Below, in pieces: positions 9,070 to 19,549 of a DNA stretch of 64,000 bases. The notes beneath the pieces are model-generated. The model was not told the DNA's origin, ran no database searches, and saw only the letters and a list, made by a program, of their open reading frames with translations. Every line of letters starts with the position of its first letter. The stretch's first letter is position 1. Origin of the DNA: Hoylesella saccharolytica JCM 17484. Lineage in GTDB: Bacteria; Bacteroidota; Bacteroidia; Bacteroidales; Bacteroidaceae. The stretch lies in the NCBI RefSeq assembly GCF_000614205.1, contig NZ_BAKN01000007.1, positions 1 to 64,000 on the forward strand. The letters run 5' to 3'. The position numbers were made by a program, and so were the translations under genes.

Positions 9070-9951
9070 ATGCACAAAGCCGGATTTGTAAATATCGTGG
9101 GTAATCCCAATGTAGGTAAGAGCACACTGATGAACCAATTGGTGGGCGAACGTATCTCAATTGCGACATTTAAGGCGCAAACCACACGTCATCGCATCAT
9201 GGGTATCGTCAATACCGACGATATGCAGATAGTCTTTTCAGATACACCGGGCGTGCTAAAGCCCAACTATAAGCTGCAAGAGTCGATGCTGGCATTTTCC
9301 GAATCGGCGCTTAACGATGCCGATGTACTGCTGTATGTCACCGACGTTGTTGAAAACCCGGAGAAGAATATCGATTTCTTGGAGAAGGTAAAAGGAATGA
9401 AAATTCCAGTTATTTTACTGATTAATAAAATCGATGAAAGCAACCCGAAAGCGCTGGGAGATATTGTAGAGCGTTGGCACCAACTGTTACCTGCCGCCGA
9501 AATCTTACCCATTTCGGCCAAAAACAAGTTCGGAACAGATGTATTACTCAAGCGAATAAAAGAACTTTTACCGTCCTCTCCGCCTTATTTCGATAAAGAT
9601 CAGTTCACCGATAAACCCGCTCGATTCTTTGTAAGCGAAATTATTCGTGAAAAAATTCTGCTCTATTACGACAAGGAGATACCTTATTCGGTAGAAGTGA
9701 AGGTTGAAAGTTTTAAGGAAACAGACAAAAATATACACATCAACGCAACGATTTACGTAGAGCGCGATAGTCAGAAAGGTATCATTATAGGCCATCAAGG
9801 CGTGGCATTAAAGAAGGTTAGCACCGAAGCACGCAAAACTTTGGAGAAGTTTTTTGATAAAAAAGTGTATCTTGAAACATTCGTTAAGGTTGATAAAGAC
9901 TGGCGTAGCTCGCAAAAAGAACTGAACATTTTCGGGTACAATCCTGAATAA
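9070..9951 (+). CDS. era: GTPase Era
   Basis: Essential GTPase for 30S subunit maturation; binds the 3' end of 16S rRNA. It has 293 residues. The G1 motif is GNPNVGKST, G3 is DTPG and G4 is NKID. The C-terminal KH domain includes GIIIGHQGVALKKV. The ATG at 9070 is the only sensible start. It lies between the fabH terminator and der, 109 bp upstream of der in the same direction, a common Bacteroidetes pairing of ribosome-assembly GTPases. Confidence 0.97.
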   Translation: MHKAGFVNIVGNPNVGKSTLMNQLVGERISIATFKAQTTRHRIMGIVNTDDMQIVFSDTPGVLKPNYKLQESMLAFSESALNDADVLLYVTDVVENPEKNIDFLEKVKGMKIPVILLINKIDESNPKALGDIVERWHQLLPAAEILPISAKNKFGTDVLLKRIKELLPSSPPYFDKDQFTDKPARFFVSEIIREKILLYYDKEIPYSVEVKVESFKETDKNIHINATIYVERDSQKGIIIGHQGVALKKVSTEARKTLEKFFDKKVYLETFVKVDKDWRSSQKELNIFGYNPE

Positions 9952-10060
9952 CCGTCCTGCTTGAGCTGCCCGAAAACGGAGTATACACAGCCCAATCAGC
10001 ATCGCGTTGAAGTGATTAACAACATACATAACAATAACTTGAAGATCGGGGAGATTTCTT

Positions 10061-11373
10061 ATGGCAAACATCGTAGCAATTGTGGGACGCCCAAACGTAG
10101 GCAAATCCACATTATTTAACAGGCTTACAAAGACCCGTAGCGCCATTGTAAGCGATACGGCAGGCACCACACGCGACCGCCAATATGGTAAATGCGACTG
10201 GGTAGGACGCGAGTTTTCGGTGATAGATACGGGCGGATGGGTAGTCAATTCGGATGATATCTTCGAAGAAGCGATACGCCGACAGGTGCTGGTTGCTACC
10301 GAAGAGGCCGACTTGATTTTGTTTTTGGTAGACGTAAACACGGGCATTACCGACCTGGACGAAGATGTTGCGCAAATTTTGCGACGAACCAAACTACCCG
10401 TAATTCTTGTTGTTAACAAGGCGGATAACAATGAACAGATATACGAGGCACCGGTGTTTTATTCGTTAGGACTGGGTGAACCCTACCCCATCAGTGCTGC
10501 AACTGGCAGCGGAACAGGTGATTTGCTCGACGCGGTAATTGAAAAACTAAAGCCCGGAGATAACGAAGAGGTAGACGAAAGCATACCTCGCTTTGCCGTT
10601 GTAGGCCGTCCTAACGCCGGAAAAAGTAGTCTTATCAACGCCTTTATCGGTGAAGACCGCAACATTGTTACAGAAATTGCAGGCACAACACGCGACAGTA
10701 TCTACACGCGTTTTGATAAATTCGGGTTCGATTTCTATCTTGTCGATACCGCCGGAATACGTCGAAAGAACAAGGTTACTGAAGATTTGGAATTTTATAG
10801 CGTAATGCGTTCCATCCGTTCTATTGAGCATAGCGATGTCTGCATTTTGATGATAGATGCCACACGCGGTATCGAGGCGCAGGATATGAACATCTTTCAG
10901 CTGATACAGAAAAACCAAAAGTCGCTTGTGGTGGTAGTCAACAAGTGGGATTTGGTTACAGACAAAGACCAAAAAGTTATCAAAACATTTGAGAATGCCA
11001 TTCGCGAGCGCATGGCTCCATTTGTCGATTTCCCCATCATCTTTGCTTCAGCGCTCACCAAGCAACGCATTTTCAAGGTGCTCGAAACTGCCAAACAGGT
11101 GTATCTGAACCGTAAAGCGCACGTGGAACATCCAAATTGAACGAAGTAATGTTACCGCTTATTGAAGCATATCCGCCTCCATCGATCAAAGGCAAATACA
11201 TTAAGATAAAGTATTGCACACAGTTGCCCAACACACAGATACCTTCTTTCGTGTTCTATGCCAATCTACCGCAGTACGTCAAAGAAAATTATCGACGCTT
11301 TTTAGAGAATAAAATCCGCGAGAATTGGGATATGCACGGCAGCCCCATCAACGTATTTATCCGTCAGAAGTAG
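10061..11373 (+). CDS. der: GTPase Der (EngA), frame broken near 11127
   Basis: Essential double GTPase for 50S assembly. The first G domain has [14 protein letters not shown] and NKAD. The second has [14 protein letters not shown] and NKWD. The reading frame stops at 11138 after [10 protein letters not shown]. The missing C-terminal KH-like domain follows at once in the -1 frame ([13 protein letters not shown] to FIRQK, ending at 11373). Adding one A to GGAACATCC at 11125-11132 gives [11 protein letters not shown] and a normal 437-residue protein. Because der is essential, a sequence error is more likely than a real mutation. Confidence 0.93.
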
Positions 11374-11418
11374 ACATCACCGATGGCGAAAGAACAGTAA
11401 GACGATACTCCAATATAA

Positions 11419-11805
11419 ATGAATAAAACCCTATCTTTCGTTTTCGCTGTGCTGATAACGAGTTGTTCGGCGGGCGTAGAACCGTCAGACGTGGCTGCGC
11501 AGGCTGCAAAAGGCTATTATCAGCTACTGCTTGAGGGCAAATACGACAGTTATGTAGATGGTTTTTTCCGCCCCGACAGTCTGCCACAAAGCTATCGTGA
11601 GCAACTGATTACTCGTGTACGACAATTTGTTGCCGAACAAAACGCCTTATATAAAGGCATTCGCGAGGTTAGCATTGAGCGGGCTTTGGCCGATACAGAC
11701 TTACATTCGGCGAACGTTTTTCTGATTTTACATTATGGTGATGACACAGAAGAAGAAATCCTTGTACCTATGACTGAGCACAAAGGCATATGGTATATGC
11801 GTTAG
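11419..11805 (+). CDS. small putative lipoprotein
   Basis: 128 residues with a lipoprotein signal: MNKTLSFVFAVLITSC, cleaved before Cys16. The mature part (GYYQLLLEGKYDSYVDGF and later ILHYGDDTEEEILVPM) looks like a small alpha+beta fold of the NTF2/DUF4878 kind found in Bacteroidetes lipoproteins, but I cannot assign a function. It lies 45 bp after der in the same direction and is followed by a bidirectional terminator shared with the convergent metalloprotease gene. Confidence 0.7.
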   Translation: MNKTLSFVFAVLITSCSAGVEPSDVAAQAAKGYYQLLLEGKYDSYVDGFFRPDSLPQSYREQLITRVRQFVAEQNALYKGIREVSIERALADTDLHSANVFLILHYGDDTEEEILVPMTEHKGIWYMR

Positions 11806-11832
11806 CTTTTTCAATCGTTACGCATCCAAACA

Positions 11833-11868
11833 AAAAAGGTCGAACCTCAAAACAGGTTCGACCTTTTC
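11833..11868. terminator. bidirectional terminator between convergent genes
   Basis: AAAAAGGTCGAACCT and AGGTTCGACCTTTT pair perfectly around a 6-base loop. T runs are usable from both strands, so it serves the lipoprotein gene and the metalloprotease gene. Confidence 0.88.
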
Positions 11869-11895
11869 TTATTTGCTCAACCAACACACTGGCTT

Positions 11896-14391
11896 TTATC
11901 TTACCAACACCTTTCTTACGGTTACTTTTCCTTTACCATCGCTACTCTTCACGATGTAAATACCTTTGGCAAGTCCCTCTAACGAACGTCCCACCTGCAT
12001 TCCACTCAACGTATAAACAGTGGTCGAAACAGCGTCAATGCGAGGTGCGGTATCAATTCCCGTTGTCGCAAAGTTAACCGTTATGGGAGCCGAAAGAGAC
12101 GATTCGCCAAACGAACCCACTACACTGATACGATATTCGTTATTACCCGAAATCGGATTAGCGTCGGTAAAGTTCAGTGTTTGCGATGTTCCGAGTAATG
12201 CTCCGTTGCGATAAATCTTGTAGCCTGTTATCGTTATGGTGGACGAACCATCATAAACCTCTACGTTATCTACCTGCCAATAATGCGTCAAACCTTCACT
12301 ACCGGTATCAAATGCATGAAATCTAATCTTCATTTTATCCGATTGTCGGCTGCTCAAATCAAGTATTACCTTGGTATATTTGTTACGAACCTTTTTACTT
12401 GTAGCCGTTCTCATATCTGCCAAAACAGTCCAAGTGGCGCCGTCATCATCGCTTACCTCAACCTGATAATAGTCCGGATCGCTCGCAGGAACAACTGTTT
12501 CGGAGGCTGTTGTACGCGATTGGAAAGCCAAAATCTTACCATAGGCAAAGGTGGGCGAAATCAACGACTCGTCCATACGTGTGGGATGATCCAAACTGCC
12601 ATAGTAAACCGTTGCAGCATAACTACCCTCATAGGCTTTATAAAAGCGTCCGGCAAGTTCCCATCTCCATCCTCTATCGGTGGTATTTGCCACTGTCCAA
12701 TGGTTGGGATTTGTTTTATTTTCAAAGTCTTCACCAAGAATTCTGTCACCGGTGATAACCGGATACCAGCTCAATGCAATCTCGTTTTTATTGGTAACCG
12801 CAGTTAATCCCTCGGGAGCGCTCACTACCGACGAAGCTTGTGCTACTTCGAGCGTGGCCTTCACATCGCTTCCATCTTTGGCAGAGAAAAGAATTTGCGC
12901 AGTTCTATTTTTGATTTCGGGGTTGCTGCTTTGCGCAGTGAACATCACGTTGGTGGTTCCTGCCGTTCCCTCTGTTATCGAAGCAGCGAGCCATTCAGGC
13001 ATATTCGACAACTTCCAGTCTACATCCGAGCTCACCTTTACATTGCCTGCGCTGTTCACGGCACCATTAATTACCAGCGAAAGAGGCGAGACGATGATTT
13101 TTTTCTTGCTTGCTTCGAGGGTGAAAGAGAGGGTTTCGCCACACGTTGATATGTTGGTGATAACGAAATCGGCAGGTGTTCCGTCACTATAAAACGATTT
13201 TTCAGTTGCTGTTCCGCCAAAAGTTATACGACCACTTTCGGCACTAAACGCCGCTTGCAGAATATTTCCGTCATCTTTAGTACTGCCTCCCGGCCGGAAG
13301 ATATACGTTTCGTCCAACCGCTTTTTACCATCATAGTTAACGTTTCCACCCGACACATTGGGGTTAATACGATATATAAGCAATCCCGATTCGGGTATGC
13401 TGGCATCGTACCCCTCCTTTTTTCGATATTCCAAAACAAAGTATTCATCTTTTCCGATGGGCTTTATCTTATAGGCAATGTTTTCTTTCGAGGTGCCGCC
13501 TACGGGATTAAGCGTGTACGTTCCGGGTGTCGAAATCTCGGGAATGGCATCTATCCACTTAGCATATTTCATTTTGGTATAAACCAACATTTGCTGCGGA
13601 ACGGGCTGAAGGTCTGACATTAGATCCCACACACCTACAGGATTCAGATTGTCTGAAACATGATACAAGTCGTAAGTACCCAGCGTGTGCGACATTTCAT
13701 GACAGATAACGCCCGTGTTTAAAGGGATAGGTTCGTAGCCATTCTTCGTAAACTTAAACCCGTTGGCCTCGTCGAACACCATTGAAAAATTAGCTACTTT
13801 CTTACCTTTTATCTCTGCGGGCGGAAAGATATTCATGTTTTCCGACCATAACAGGTCTTCCGATGCCTTTCGGCCAGACTCTTTACTAAAAATAACACAC
13901 AAGTTATCTACAAATCCGTCATTATCCCCGTCAAGCTGTTTATCCGCCGGAAAATGCGTGTTCAGATAGCCGGCTATCTCTTTACTCAATGCTTGCAGGC
14001 GGGCTGCTTTCTCTATATCGGTTTTATATCCCGAAGGAGCAGATGTCGAACTATACTTCATATAAAAGCCACGTTCGTACTGTGTCTGCATCGAAACCAC
14101 CTTTTCGCCCTGTGGCGCGGGGAAAAACACACTTCGCCAACGCAATTGTCCGTAAGAAGAATGCTTGAAATAATTAAACACCGAATTGGCTCCTTCACTC
14201 TCATTGTTAAACATTTGTTCATATACCGAGTAGTTGTTGGCAAACACTTCGTTATCTGCCTCGTCGGCAAAACGTACAAAACAAACCAGATTAACAAGGT
14301 CGCCCGTATTGGTTTTGGCAGCAAAGACCGGTTCAATCAATAAAAACTGTCCGATGACAACTAATAGAGTTAATACGTATTTTTTTATCAT
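11896..14391 (-). CDS. secreted M6-like metalloprotease with T9SS sorting tail
   Basis: About 831 residues from the ATG at 14391, which gives a clean signal peptide (MIKKYVLTLLVVIGQ...). The peptidase domain carries the zinc motif HEMSHTLGTYD and the following YDLM-like GVWDLMSDLQP, as in the M6/immune-inhibitor-A family. Downstream are a BACON-like all-beta domain, a fibronectin type III stretch (SAPEGLTAVTNKNEIALSW) and a MAM/choice-of-anchor-J-like domain. The C-terminus (VYTLSGMQVGRSLEGLAKG, ending VRKVLVR) is a type A T9SS tail, so the enzyme is exported to the cell surface or medium. The longer ORF start at 14436 is less likely. Confidence 0.88.
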   Translation of the reverse strand: MIKKYVLTLLVVIGQFLLIEPVFAAKTNTGDLVNLVCFVRFADEADNEVFANNYSVYEQMFNNESEGANSVFNYFKHSSYGQLRWRSVFFPAPQGEKVVSMQTQYERGFYMKYSSTSAPSGYKTDIEKAARLQALSKEIAGYLNTHFPADKQLDGDNDGFVDNLCVIFSKESGRKASEDLLWSENMNIFPPAEIKGKKVANFSMVFDEANGFKFTKNGYEPIPLNTGVICHEMSHTLGTYDLYHVSDNLNPVGVWDLMSDLQPVPQQMLVYTKMKYAKWIDAIPEISTPGTYTLNPVGGTSKENIAYKIKPIGKDEYFVLEYRKKEGYDASIPESGLLIYRINPNVSGGNVNYDGKKRLDETYIFRPGGSTKDDGNILQAAFSAESGRITFGGTATEKSFYSDGTPADFVITNISTCGETLSFTLEASKKKIIVSPLSLVINGAVNSAGNVKVSSDVDWKLSNMPEWLAASITEGTAGTTNVMFTAQSSNPEIKNRTAQILFSAKDGSDVKATLEVAQASSVVSAPEGLTAVTNKNEIALSWYPVITGDRILGEDFENKTNPNHWTVANTTDRGWRWELAGRFYKAYEGSYAATVYYGSLDHPTRMDESLISPTFAYGKILAFQSRTTASETVVPASDPDYYQVEVSDDDGATWTVLADMRTATSKKVRNKYTKVILDLSSRQSDKMKIRFHAFDTGSEGLTHYWQVDNVEVYDGSSTITITGYKIYRNGALLGTSQTLNFTDANPISGNNEYRISVVGSFGESSLSAPITVNFATTGIDTAPRIDAVSTTVYTLSGMQVGRSLEGLAKGIYIVKSSDGKGKVTVRKVLVR

Positions 14392-14541
14392 ACACAAGAA
14401 AATAAAAATGTTGATTACTGTTGCAATTTTACACAAAGTTATTTAAAATATGGTTTTCTCGTACATTTTTCTTCTAAAAAGTAAGCTAAATTCGATAAAA
14501 TTAATACTTTTGTAAGTGTTTTTAATTCAAAAGTTATATTT

Positions 14542-15933
14542 ATGAAAAGACAATTACTTACATTAATGTGCATGGTCTTCGGTATTGCCATGCAGGCCCA
14601 AACCACACCAAACATTACCTTAAAAGTAGGCGTAGACGGCAAACAGCGCGAACTTTCGTTCGTGGTTGCCACACCCAACACAAAGCTGAACATCGACTGG
14701 GGCGACGGAACACCTGTTGAAACAGAGGTTATCAGCAACGACAACGAGTATCAAAAGTCTACCCCCGTGTACGGTATTCCCGTAGGAACAGGTGATATAA
14801 AGATATACGGCGATGAGATTACTTACTTCTATTGCGGATCAAAGCAAGCTGATGCAAAAGTTACTGCTCTTGATGTGAGCAACGCCCCAAAACTGAAATG
14901 GCTCTTTGCAGGCACCAATTCGCTTACTCAACTCGATGTTTCGCACAATCCCAACCTGCTTACACTGGCTATATCGAACAATCAAATTACAGATATAAAT
15001 CTTACCAACAATACCCAACTGACATTTCTTGAGATGATCAGTAATCAGCTTTCGGCAATTGACCTGAGCCACAATCGACTGCTCAAAAAACTCCAAATTC
15101 AGAGTAACAAGCTCAGATCCATCGATCTTTCAGCTAACACGTTGCTCAAATCCATTTATCTGATGGGTAACGAACTTACAGCAGTGACCTTCGGAAACAT
15201 TACAGAAAAGGGAGTATACATCTCAGTAAGCAACAACCGCCTTACATCACTCGACCTCACAATGGTACCCGGCATAAGTACCGGTGCTGTGTTTGCAGCT
15301 AATAATATGCTAACCGAAATAAAATGCGGAGATGTAAAAAACCTGAATGTATCAGGCAATCAGCTTACTTTTGCTACGCTTCCCACAGGCATAAAGGTAA
15401 ACACGTACAACTACGCGCCACAACAAAATATGCGCATTCAGCGCGACATCGAGCTGAACGAGGTACTCGATCTCTCTTCGCAAACCAATTTGAAAGGAAT
15501 TACAAATACACCGCAAACCACCAAATTTACGTGGAAAACTGCAACGGGTGAAACTTTAACACCCGGTACAGACTATATCGAGGATAACGGAAAGTTTACC
15601 TTTATCAAAGCACAAGCCGACTCGGTATATGCCGTTCTCTCATCGCCTGCTTTTCCAAAGTTTGTTGGTACGCAGGTATTTAAAACCACAAAGCTCGCCG
15701 TTGCCATAACTACGGGCATCAACGACGTTACTTCCAGCTCCGTTTCAATTACTGCCGGTAACGGTCAACTTACTATTTCAGGACTTAGTAACGGTGCTCC
15801 GGTAACGGTATACGATGCAGCCGGTAACCTCATTGCTACTCGCAAGGCCAACGTTTCGACCGTAACCTTTGCGCTTCCACGCGGACTTTACCTTGTAAAA
15901 GCTGCCGAACTGGTACAGAAAGTAAGTCTGTAA
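14542..15933 (+). CDS. secreted leucine-rich-repeat protein with T9SS tail
   Basis: 463 residues with a signal peptide (MKRQLLTLMCMVFGIAMQAQ). A short beta domain contains IDWGDGTPVETE, a PKD-like strand. About eight leucine-rich repeats follow (LDVSNAPKLKWLFAGTNSL, LDVSHNPNLLTLAISNNQI and so on to about residue 260). The last 75 residues (VTVYDAAGNLIATRKANV to LVKAAELVQKVSL) form a T9SS sorting domain. Internalin-like LRRs suggest adhesion or ligand binding at the cell surface; the ligand is unknown. It is divergent from the metalloprotease gene 150 bp away, and both products would use the same secretion system. Confidence 0.87.
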   Translation: MKRQLLTLMCMVFGIAMQAQTTPNITLKVGVDGKQRELSFVVATPNTKLNIDWGDGTPVETEVISNDNEYQKSTPVYGIPVGTGDIKIYGDEITYFYCGSKQADAKVTALDVSNAPKLKWLFAGTNSLTQLDVSHNPNLLTLAISNNQITDINLTNNTQLTFLEMISNQLSAIDLSHNRLLKKLQIQSNKLRSIDLSANTLLKSIYLMGNELTAVTFGNITEKGVYISVSNNRLTSLDLTMVPGISTGAVFAANNMLTEIKCGDVKNLNVSGNQLTFATLPTGIKVNTYNYAPQQNMRIQRDIELNEVLDLSSQTNLKGITNTPQTTKFTWKTATGETLTPGTDYIEDNGKFTFIKAQADSVYAVLSSPAFPKFVGTQVFKTTKLAVAITTGINDVTSSSVSITAGNGQLTISGLSNGAPVTVYDAAGNLIATRKANVSTVTFALPRGLYLVKAAELVQKVSL

Positions 15934-15954
15934 CCACTATAACAGCTTCTTAAA

Positions 15955-15994
15955 AAGCGCGCATATCTTGTAATGGTATGCGCGCTTTTCTTTT
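15955..15994 (+). terminator. intrinsic terminator after the LRR gene
   Basis: AAGCGCGCATA and TATGCGCGCTT form a perfect 11-bp GC-rich stem followed by TTCTTTTT. Confidence 0.9.
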
Positions 15995-16079
15995 TATTTA
16001 CCCTCGTTTATCTTAAAATAGAACCCCTCACCATATTAGAAATGCTATTTTTACAAATAAGAAGTTCAAGGCTGATAAA

Positions 16080-16502
16080 AGTTTTAAATCGTTATTTTAA
16101 CAATGTTAAAAACCGAATGGCATAGTCGAAAATAAGCCTATCGAGCACACCAACCATTCATTAGCTCGTAAAAACGCAAGAATTTTACGGTTTTAAATAA
16201 CTATGATTATCAGTCAGTTACAGATCTAAAACCGTTATTAAACAGAGAAAAAGCTTTCTTTTACCTCCTAAAACCTATGTTTTTGCACTTAAAAAGATGA
16301 TGTTTTGTCTTGTAAAACCTATGCTTTTACCATCTAAGAGCTATGCTTTTGGATTGCAAAACCTATACTTTGGAATTTTCGAACCTATTTTTTGACCAAA
16401 TAAACGAAAATTTTTTCTCTAGATTGAAAATGTTAATTGTCAGGAAAAGAGAAAACCGAAAGTGTTCTCAAACGTTAAAAAAGTAACAAATTGTAAGTAG
16501 AG
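16080..16502 (+). repeat. 420-bp repeat element, copy B
   Basis: The right end is clear (AAAAAAGTAACAAATTGTAAG then TAG). The left end is inferred from length and is diverged. It shares GCTCGTAAAAACGCAAGAATTTTA (in two parts) with copy D at the matching distance. The core at 16270-16401 is six 22-bp units of the AAACCTATGCTTTT type. It fills most of the gap between the LRR gene and tRNA-Met; I see no coding sequence in it. Confidence 0.65.
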
Positions 16503-16526
16503 TGAAGTAGATGAGTAGAAATAAAG

Positions 16527-16557
16527 AAGGCTGTAAACATTGTGTTTACAGCCTTTT
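16527..16557 (-). terminator. terminator downstream of tRNA-Met
   Basis: AAGGCTGTAAACA and TGTTTACAGCCTT form a 13-bp stem with a 3-base loop. It lies 14 bp past the tRNA 3' end in the direction of its transcription. Confidence 0.8.
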
Positions 16558-16570
16558 AAAGTATAAAAAG

Positions 16571-16644
16571 TGGGCCATCTTGGGCTTGAACCAAGGACCT
16601 CCAGATTATGAGTCTGTTGCTCTAACCAACTGAGCTAAAAGCCC
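16571..16644 (-). tRNA. tRNA-Met (anticodon CAT)
   Basis: Reads GGGCTTTTAGCTC at the 5' end on the minus strand. The D stem GCTC/GAGC, anticodon loop CTCATAA and T arm CTTGG-TTCAAGC-CCAAG are all standard. The 3' CCA is not encoded. Position 6-67 (T-T) in the acceptor and 27-43 (A-G) in the anticodon stem are mismatched, which is slightly unusual. CAT could also be the lysidine-modified Ile tRNA; the overall body favours elongator Met. Confidence 0.9.
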
Positions 16645-16771
16645 GTTTTATACGCTAAGGGAATGAATTTCCGACTGCAAAGATAGTGCTTTCGAGCTAA
16701 CTGTGCAAATATTTTTTATAAAAAGACGTAAATATAAAGGGGGGTAAAAGACGTGTTAAATACGTTTTATG

Positions 16772-16779
16772 TATCTTTG
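16772..16779 (+). promoter_or_regulatory. -7 box upstream of the P-type ATPase
   Basis: TATCTTTG matches the Bacteroidetes -7 consensus. With the ATG at 16925 it would leave a leader of about 140 bases. Confidence 0.5.
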
Positions 16780-16924
16780 CATAAGATAGATTGCATTCGA
16801 TAAATGTAGAGTAAATTCTCTTTATTCTCATTTGCACCATTTTTGCAAAAGACAAAACTATCGAAGAATCTCAGTCTTTGCGATAATGACGGCTGGGATA
16901 ATTGCAGAAAACATATATGAATCG

Positions 16925-19549
16925 ATGAGTATAGAAACAACAGTAGCGACGTTTGAGGCAAGGGGATTAACCGATGTTGAGGTGGCGAAGCGACGCCGAC
17001 AATATGGAGAAAATGTGCTAACTCCGCCTCAAAGGGCTTCGTTATGGGCGCTTTATCTCGACAAATATCGCGATCCGATTATCCGAATATTATTGATTGC
17101 TGCCACCATATCACTGATATTTTCGTTTCTTGACGGCGATTTTCTTGAAACACTGGGCATCTTTTTGGCCATTATTCTGGCAACAACTATCGGCTTTTAT
17201 TTTGAACGCGACGCCGCAAAGAAGTTTAACGTGCTAACAACGTTAGGCGAAGAACAGCCTGTAAAGGTTATACGCGAAGGCAAAATAACAACGGTAGCAC
17301 GCAAAGAGGTGGTGGTTGATGATATAATGGTTATCGAAGTGGGCGATGAAATACCTGCTGATGGAGAGCTGTTGCAGTCTGCCGACCTTCAAATAGACGA
17401 GTCGTCGCTTACGGGCGAACCTATCGTTACCAAGCATGCAGATGTATCTAAGGCCGATGAAGAATGTACCTATCCTGCCAACAAGGTGTTGCGCTCTACT
17501 ATGGTAATGAACGGAAGCGGGATGGCACGTGTTACAGCGGTGGGCGACGACACAGAAATTGGTTGCGTGGCAAATAAGGCTACCGAATTGACGGCTGTGA
17601 AAACACCTCTCAATCTGCAATTAGACAAACTGGCCAAGCTTATCAGCAAGGTTGGATTTACAGTTGCCATATCGGCATTTTTTATTTTTCTGTTGCACGA
17701 TATTTTGACACAAGCAGTGTGGCATACCGATAATTACGCCCGAATGATTGAGACGGTGCTGCGCTATTTTATGATGTCGGTAACGCTGATAGTAATGGCT
17801 GTGCCCGAAGGATTACCGATGGCGGTAACGCTTAGCTTAGCTTTGAATATGCGTCGAATGCTGAAAAGCAACAATTTGGTGCGCAAATTGCACGCCTGCG
17901 AAACAATGGGTGCAGTGACAGTTATCTGTACCGATAAGACAGGAACGCTGACTCAGAACAAAATGCAAGTAGCAGAAGTGCAGCGGTTTGATGATTCGGA
18001 TATGCTCAACAATGCAATTGCACTGAACACAACGGCACATCTGGAGGTATCTTCCGACGACAATGAGACAACAGAAAAGGGTATCGGCAACCCTACCGAG
18101 ATTGCTTTACTGCTGTGGTTGAAGCAAAACGGGCAAGACTATAAACAACTGCGCGAAGAGGGGAACATTGAAAATCAACTGCCGTTTTCTACCGAACGCA
18201 AGTATATGGTCACAGTTGCCACCGTGGCAAACCAACGATTTCTTTTTGTAAAAGGTGCCCCCGAAACGGTTATCAACCTATGCAGCCTGTCTGAAAAAGA
18301 TAGAGAAGGAGTGACTAATTTGCTGCGGGGGTATCAGGATAGGGCCATGCGCACACTGGCTTTTGCCTTTAAACCGTTATTGCAAGAAACCAAAGATGGT
18401 TGTGAAGACTGCGAAGAGTTGTTGCAAGACCTGCATTTGCAGGCCGTTTCAGCAATCAGCGACCCTCTTCGTGAAGATGTTCCGGCGGCGGTAAAAGAAT
18501 GTTTGAACGCGGGCATAGAGGTCAAAATGGTAACGGGAGACACGGCTGCTACCGCCATAGAGATAGCTCGACAAATCGGAATATGGGACCTCTCAACACC
18601 CGACGAGGCGCAAATAACGGGTCCGGATTTTGCTGCATTGAGCGATGAAGAGGCTTATGAGCGAGTAAAAGTGCTGCGGGTAATGTCACGTGCACGTCCT
18701 ACCGACAAGCAACGGTTAGTCAACCTGCTTCAAAAACGCGGTGAAGTGGTTGCTGTTACAGGCGATGGCACCAACGATGCACCGGCTTTAAACCATGCCC
18801 ATGTGGGCCTTTCGCTGGGCTCGGGTACAAGTGTGGCGAAGGAAGCATCAGATATTACACTGCTGGACGACTCGTTCCGCTCTATCGAACGTGCGGTGAT
18901 GTGGGGGCGTTCGCTGTATAACAACATCCGGCGGTTCCTCTTTTTCCAACTGGTGGTTAATCTTACTGCTCTTCTTTTGGTGTTGGGTGGTGCGGTGATA
19001 GGTACCGAAATGCCGCTTACCGTTACGCAGATACTGTGGGTTAACCTAATTATGGATACCTTTGCAGCCATGGCATTGGCCTCATTACCACCTTCGCGCG
19101 AGGTAATGAACGAAAAACCACGCCAACAAACCGAAGCCATTATCTCTTCGACGATGACAAAGGGTATCGCCTTTTGCGGTGTCTTTTTCTTTGTTTTGCT
19201 GTTTGCATTGCTGGTTTATCTTAGAAATTCGGGGGCGGTTGGCATCGACACACACGAACTGACGGTGTTTTTCACCGCCTTTGTAATGCTTCAATTCTGG
19301 AATCTTTTTAATGCCAAGACGCTTTATTCGCAACATTCCACCTTCCGTAGGTTGTTTGCCGACAGAGGTCTTTTACTGGTTTTGCTACTTATTTTTACAG
19401 GTCAGTGGCTCATTGTAACTTTCGGTGGCAAGATGTTTCGCACGGTTCCATTATCCGTTCACGAATGGTTCATCATCACGATAGCCACCTCAGGTGTATT
19501 GTGGGTAGGTGAATTTTGGAGACTTATCAAACGAAAGGCCTGCCGATGA
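16925..19549 (+). CDS. calcium-translocating P-type ATPase (PMCA type)
   Basis: Inner-membrane cation pump of about 874 residues that exports calcium at the cost of ATP. The phosphorylation site is DKTGTLTQNKM, the TGE motif of the actuator domain is SSLTGEP, and the hinge is VTGDGTNDAPALNHA. The membrane helix with PEGLP (VMAVPEGLPMAV) supplies ion ligands, and the C-terminal six helices are present. The start at 16925 gives MSIETTVATFEARGLTDVEV, which aligns with relatives; upstream in-frame starts (ATG 16886, TTG 16832) are weaker. The stop overlaps the next start (ATGA), so the HAD phosphatase gene is translationally coupled. Confidence 0.93.
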   Translation: MSIETTVATFEARGLTDVEVAKRRRQYGENVLTPPQRASLWALYLDKYRDPIIRILLIAATISLIFSFLDGDFLETLGIFLAIILATTIGFYFERDAAKKFNVLTTLGEEQPVKVIREGKITTVARKEVVVDDIMVIEVGDEIPADGELLQSADLQIDESSLTGEPIVTKHADVSKADEECTYPANKVLRSTMVMNGSGMARVTAVGDDTEIGCVANKATELTAVKTPLNLQLDKLAKLISKVGFTVAISAFFIFLLHDILTQAVWHTDNYARMIETVLRYFMMSVTLIVMAVPEGLPMAVTLSLALNMRRMLKSNNLVRKLHACETMGAVTVICTDKTGTLTQNKMQVAEVQRFDDSDMLNNAIALNTTAHLEVSSDDNETTEKGIGNPTEIALLLWLKQNGQDYKQLREEGNIENQLPFSTERKYMVTVATVANQRFLFVKGAPETVINLCSLSEKDREGVTNLLRGYQDRAMRTLAFAFKPLLQETKDGCEDCEELLQDLHLQAVSAISDPLREDVPAAVKECLNAGIEVKMVTGDTAATAIEIARQIGIWDLSTPDEAQITGPDFAALSDEEAYERVKVLRVMSRARPTDKQRLVNLLQKRGEVVAVTGDGTNDAPALNHAHVGLSLGSGTSVAKEASDITLLDDSFRSIERAVMWGRSLYNNIRRFLFFQLVVNLTALLLVLGGAVIGTEMPLTVTQILWVNLIMDTFAAMALASLPPSREVMNEKPRQQTEAIISSTMTKGIAFCGVFFFVLLFALLVYLRNSGAVGIDTHELTVFFTAFVMLQFWNLFNAKTLYSQHSTFRRLFADRGLLLVLLLIFTGQWLIVTFGGKMFRTVPLSVHEWFIITIATSGVLWVGEFWRLIKRKACR

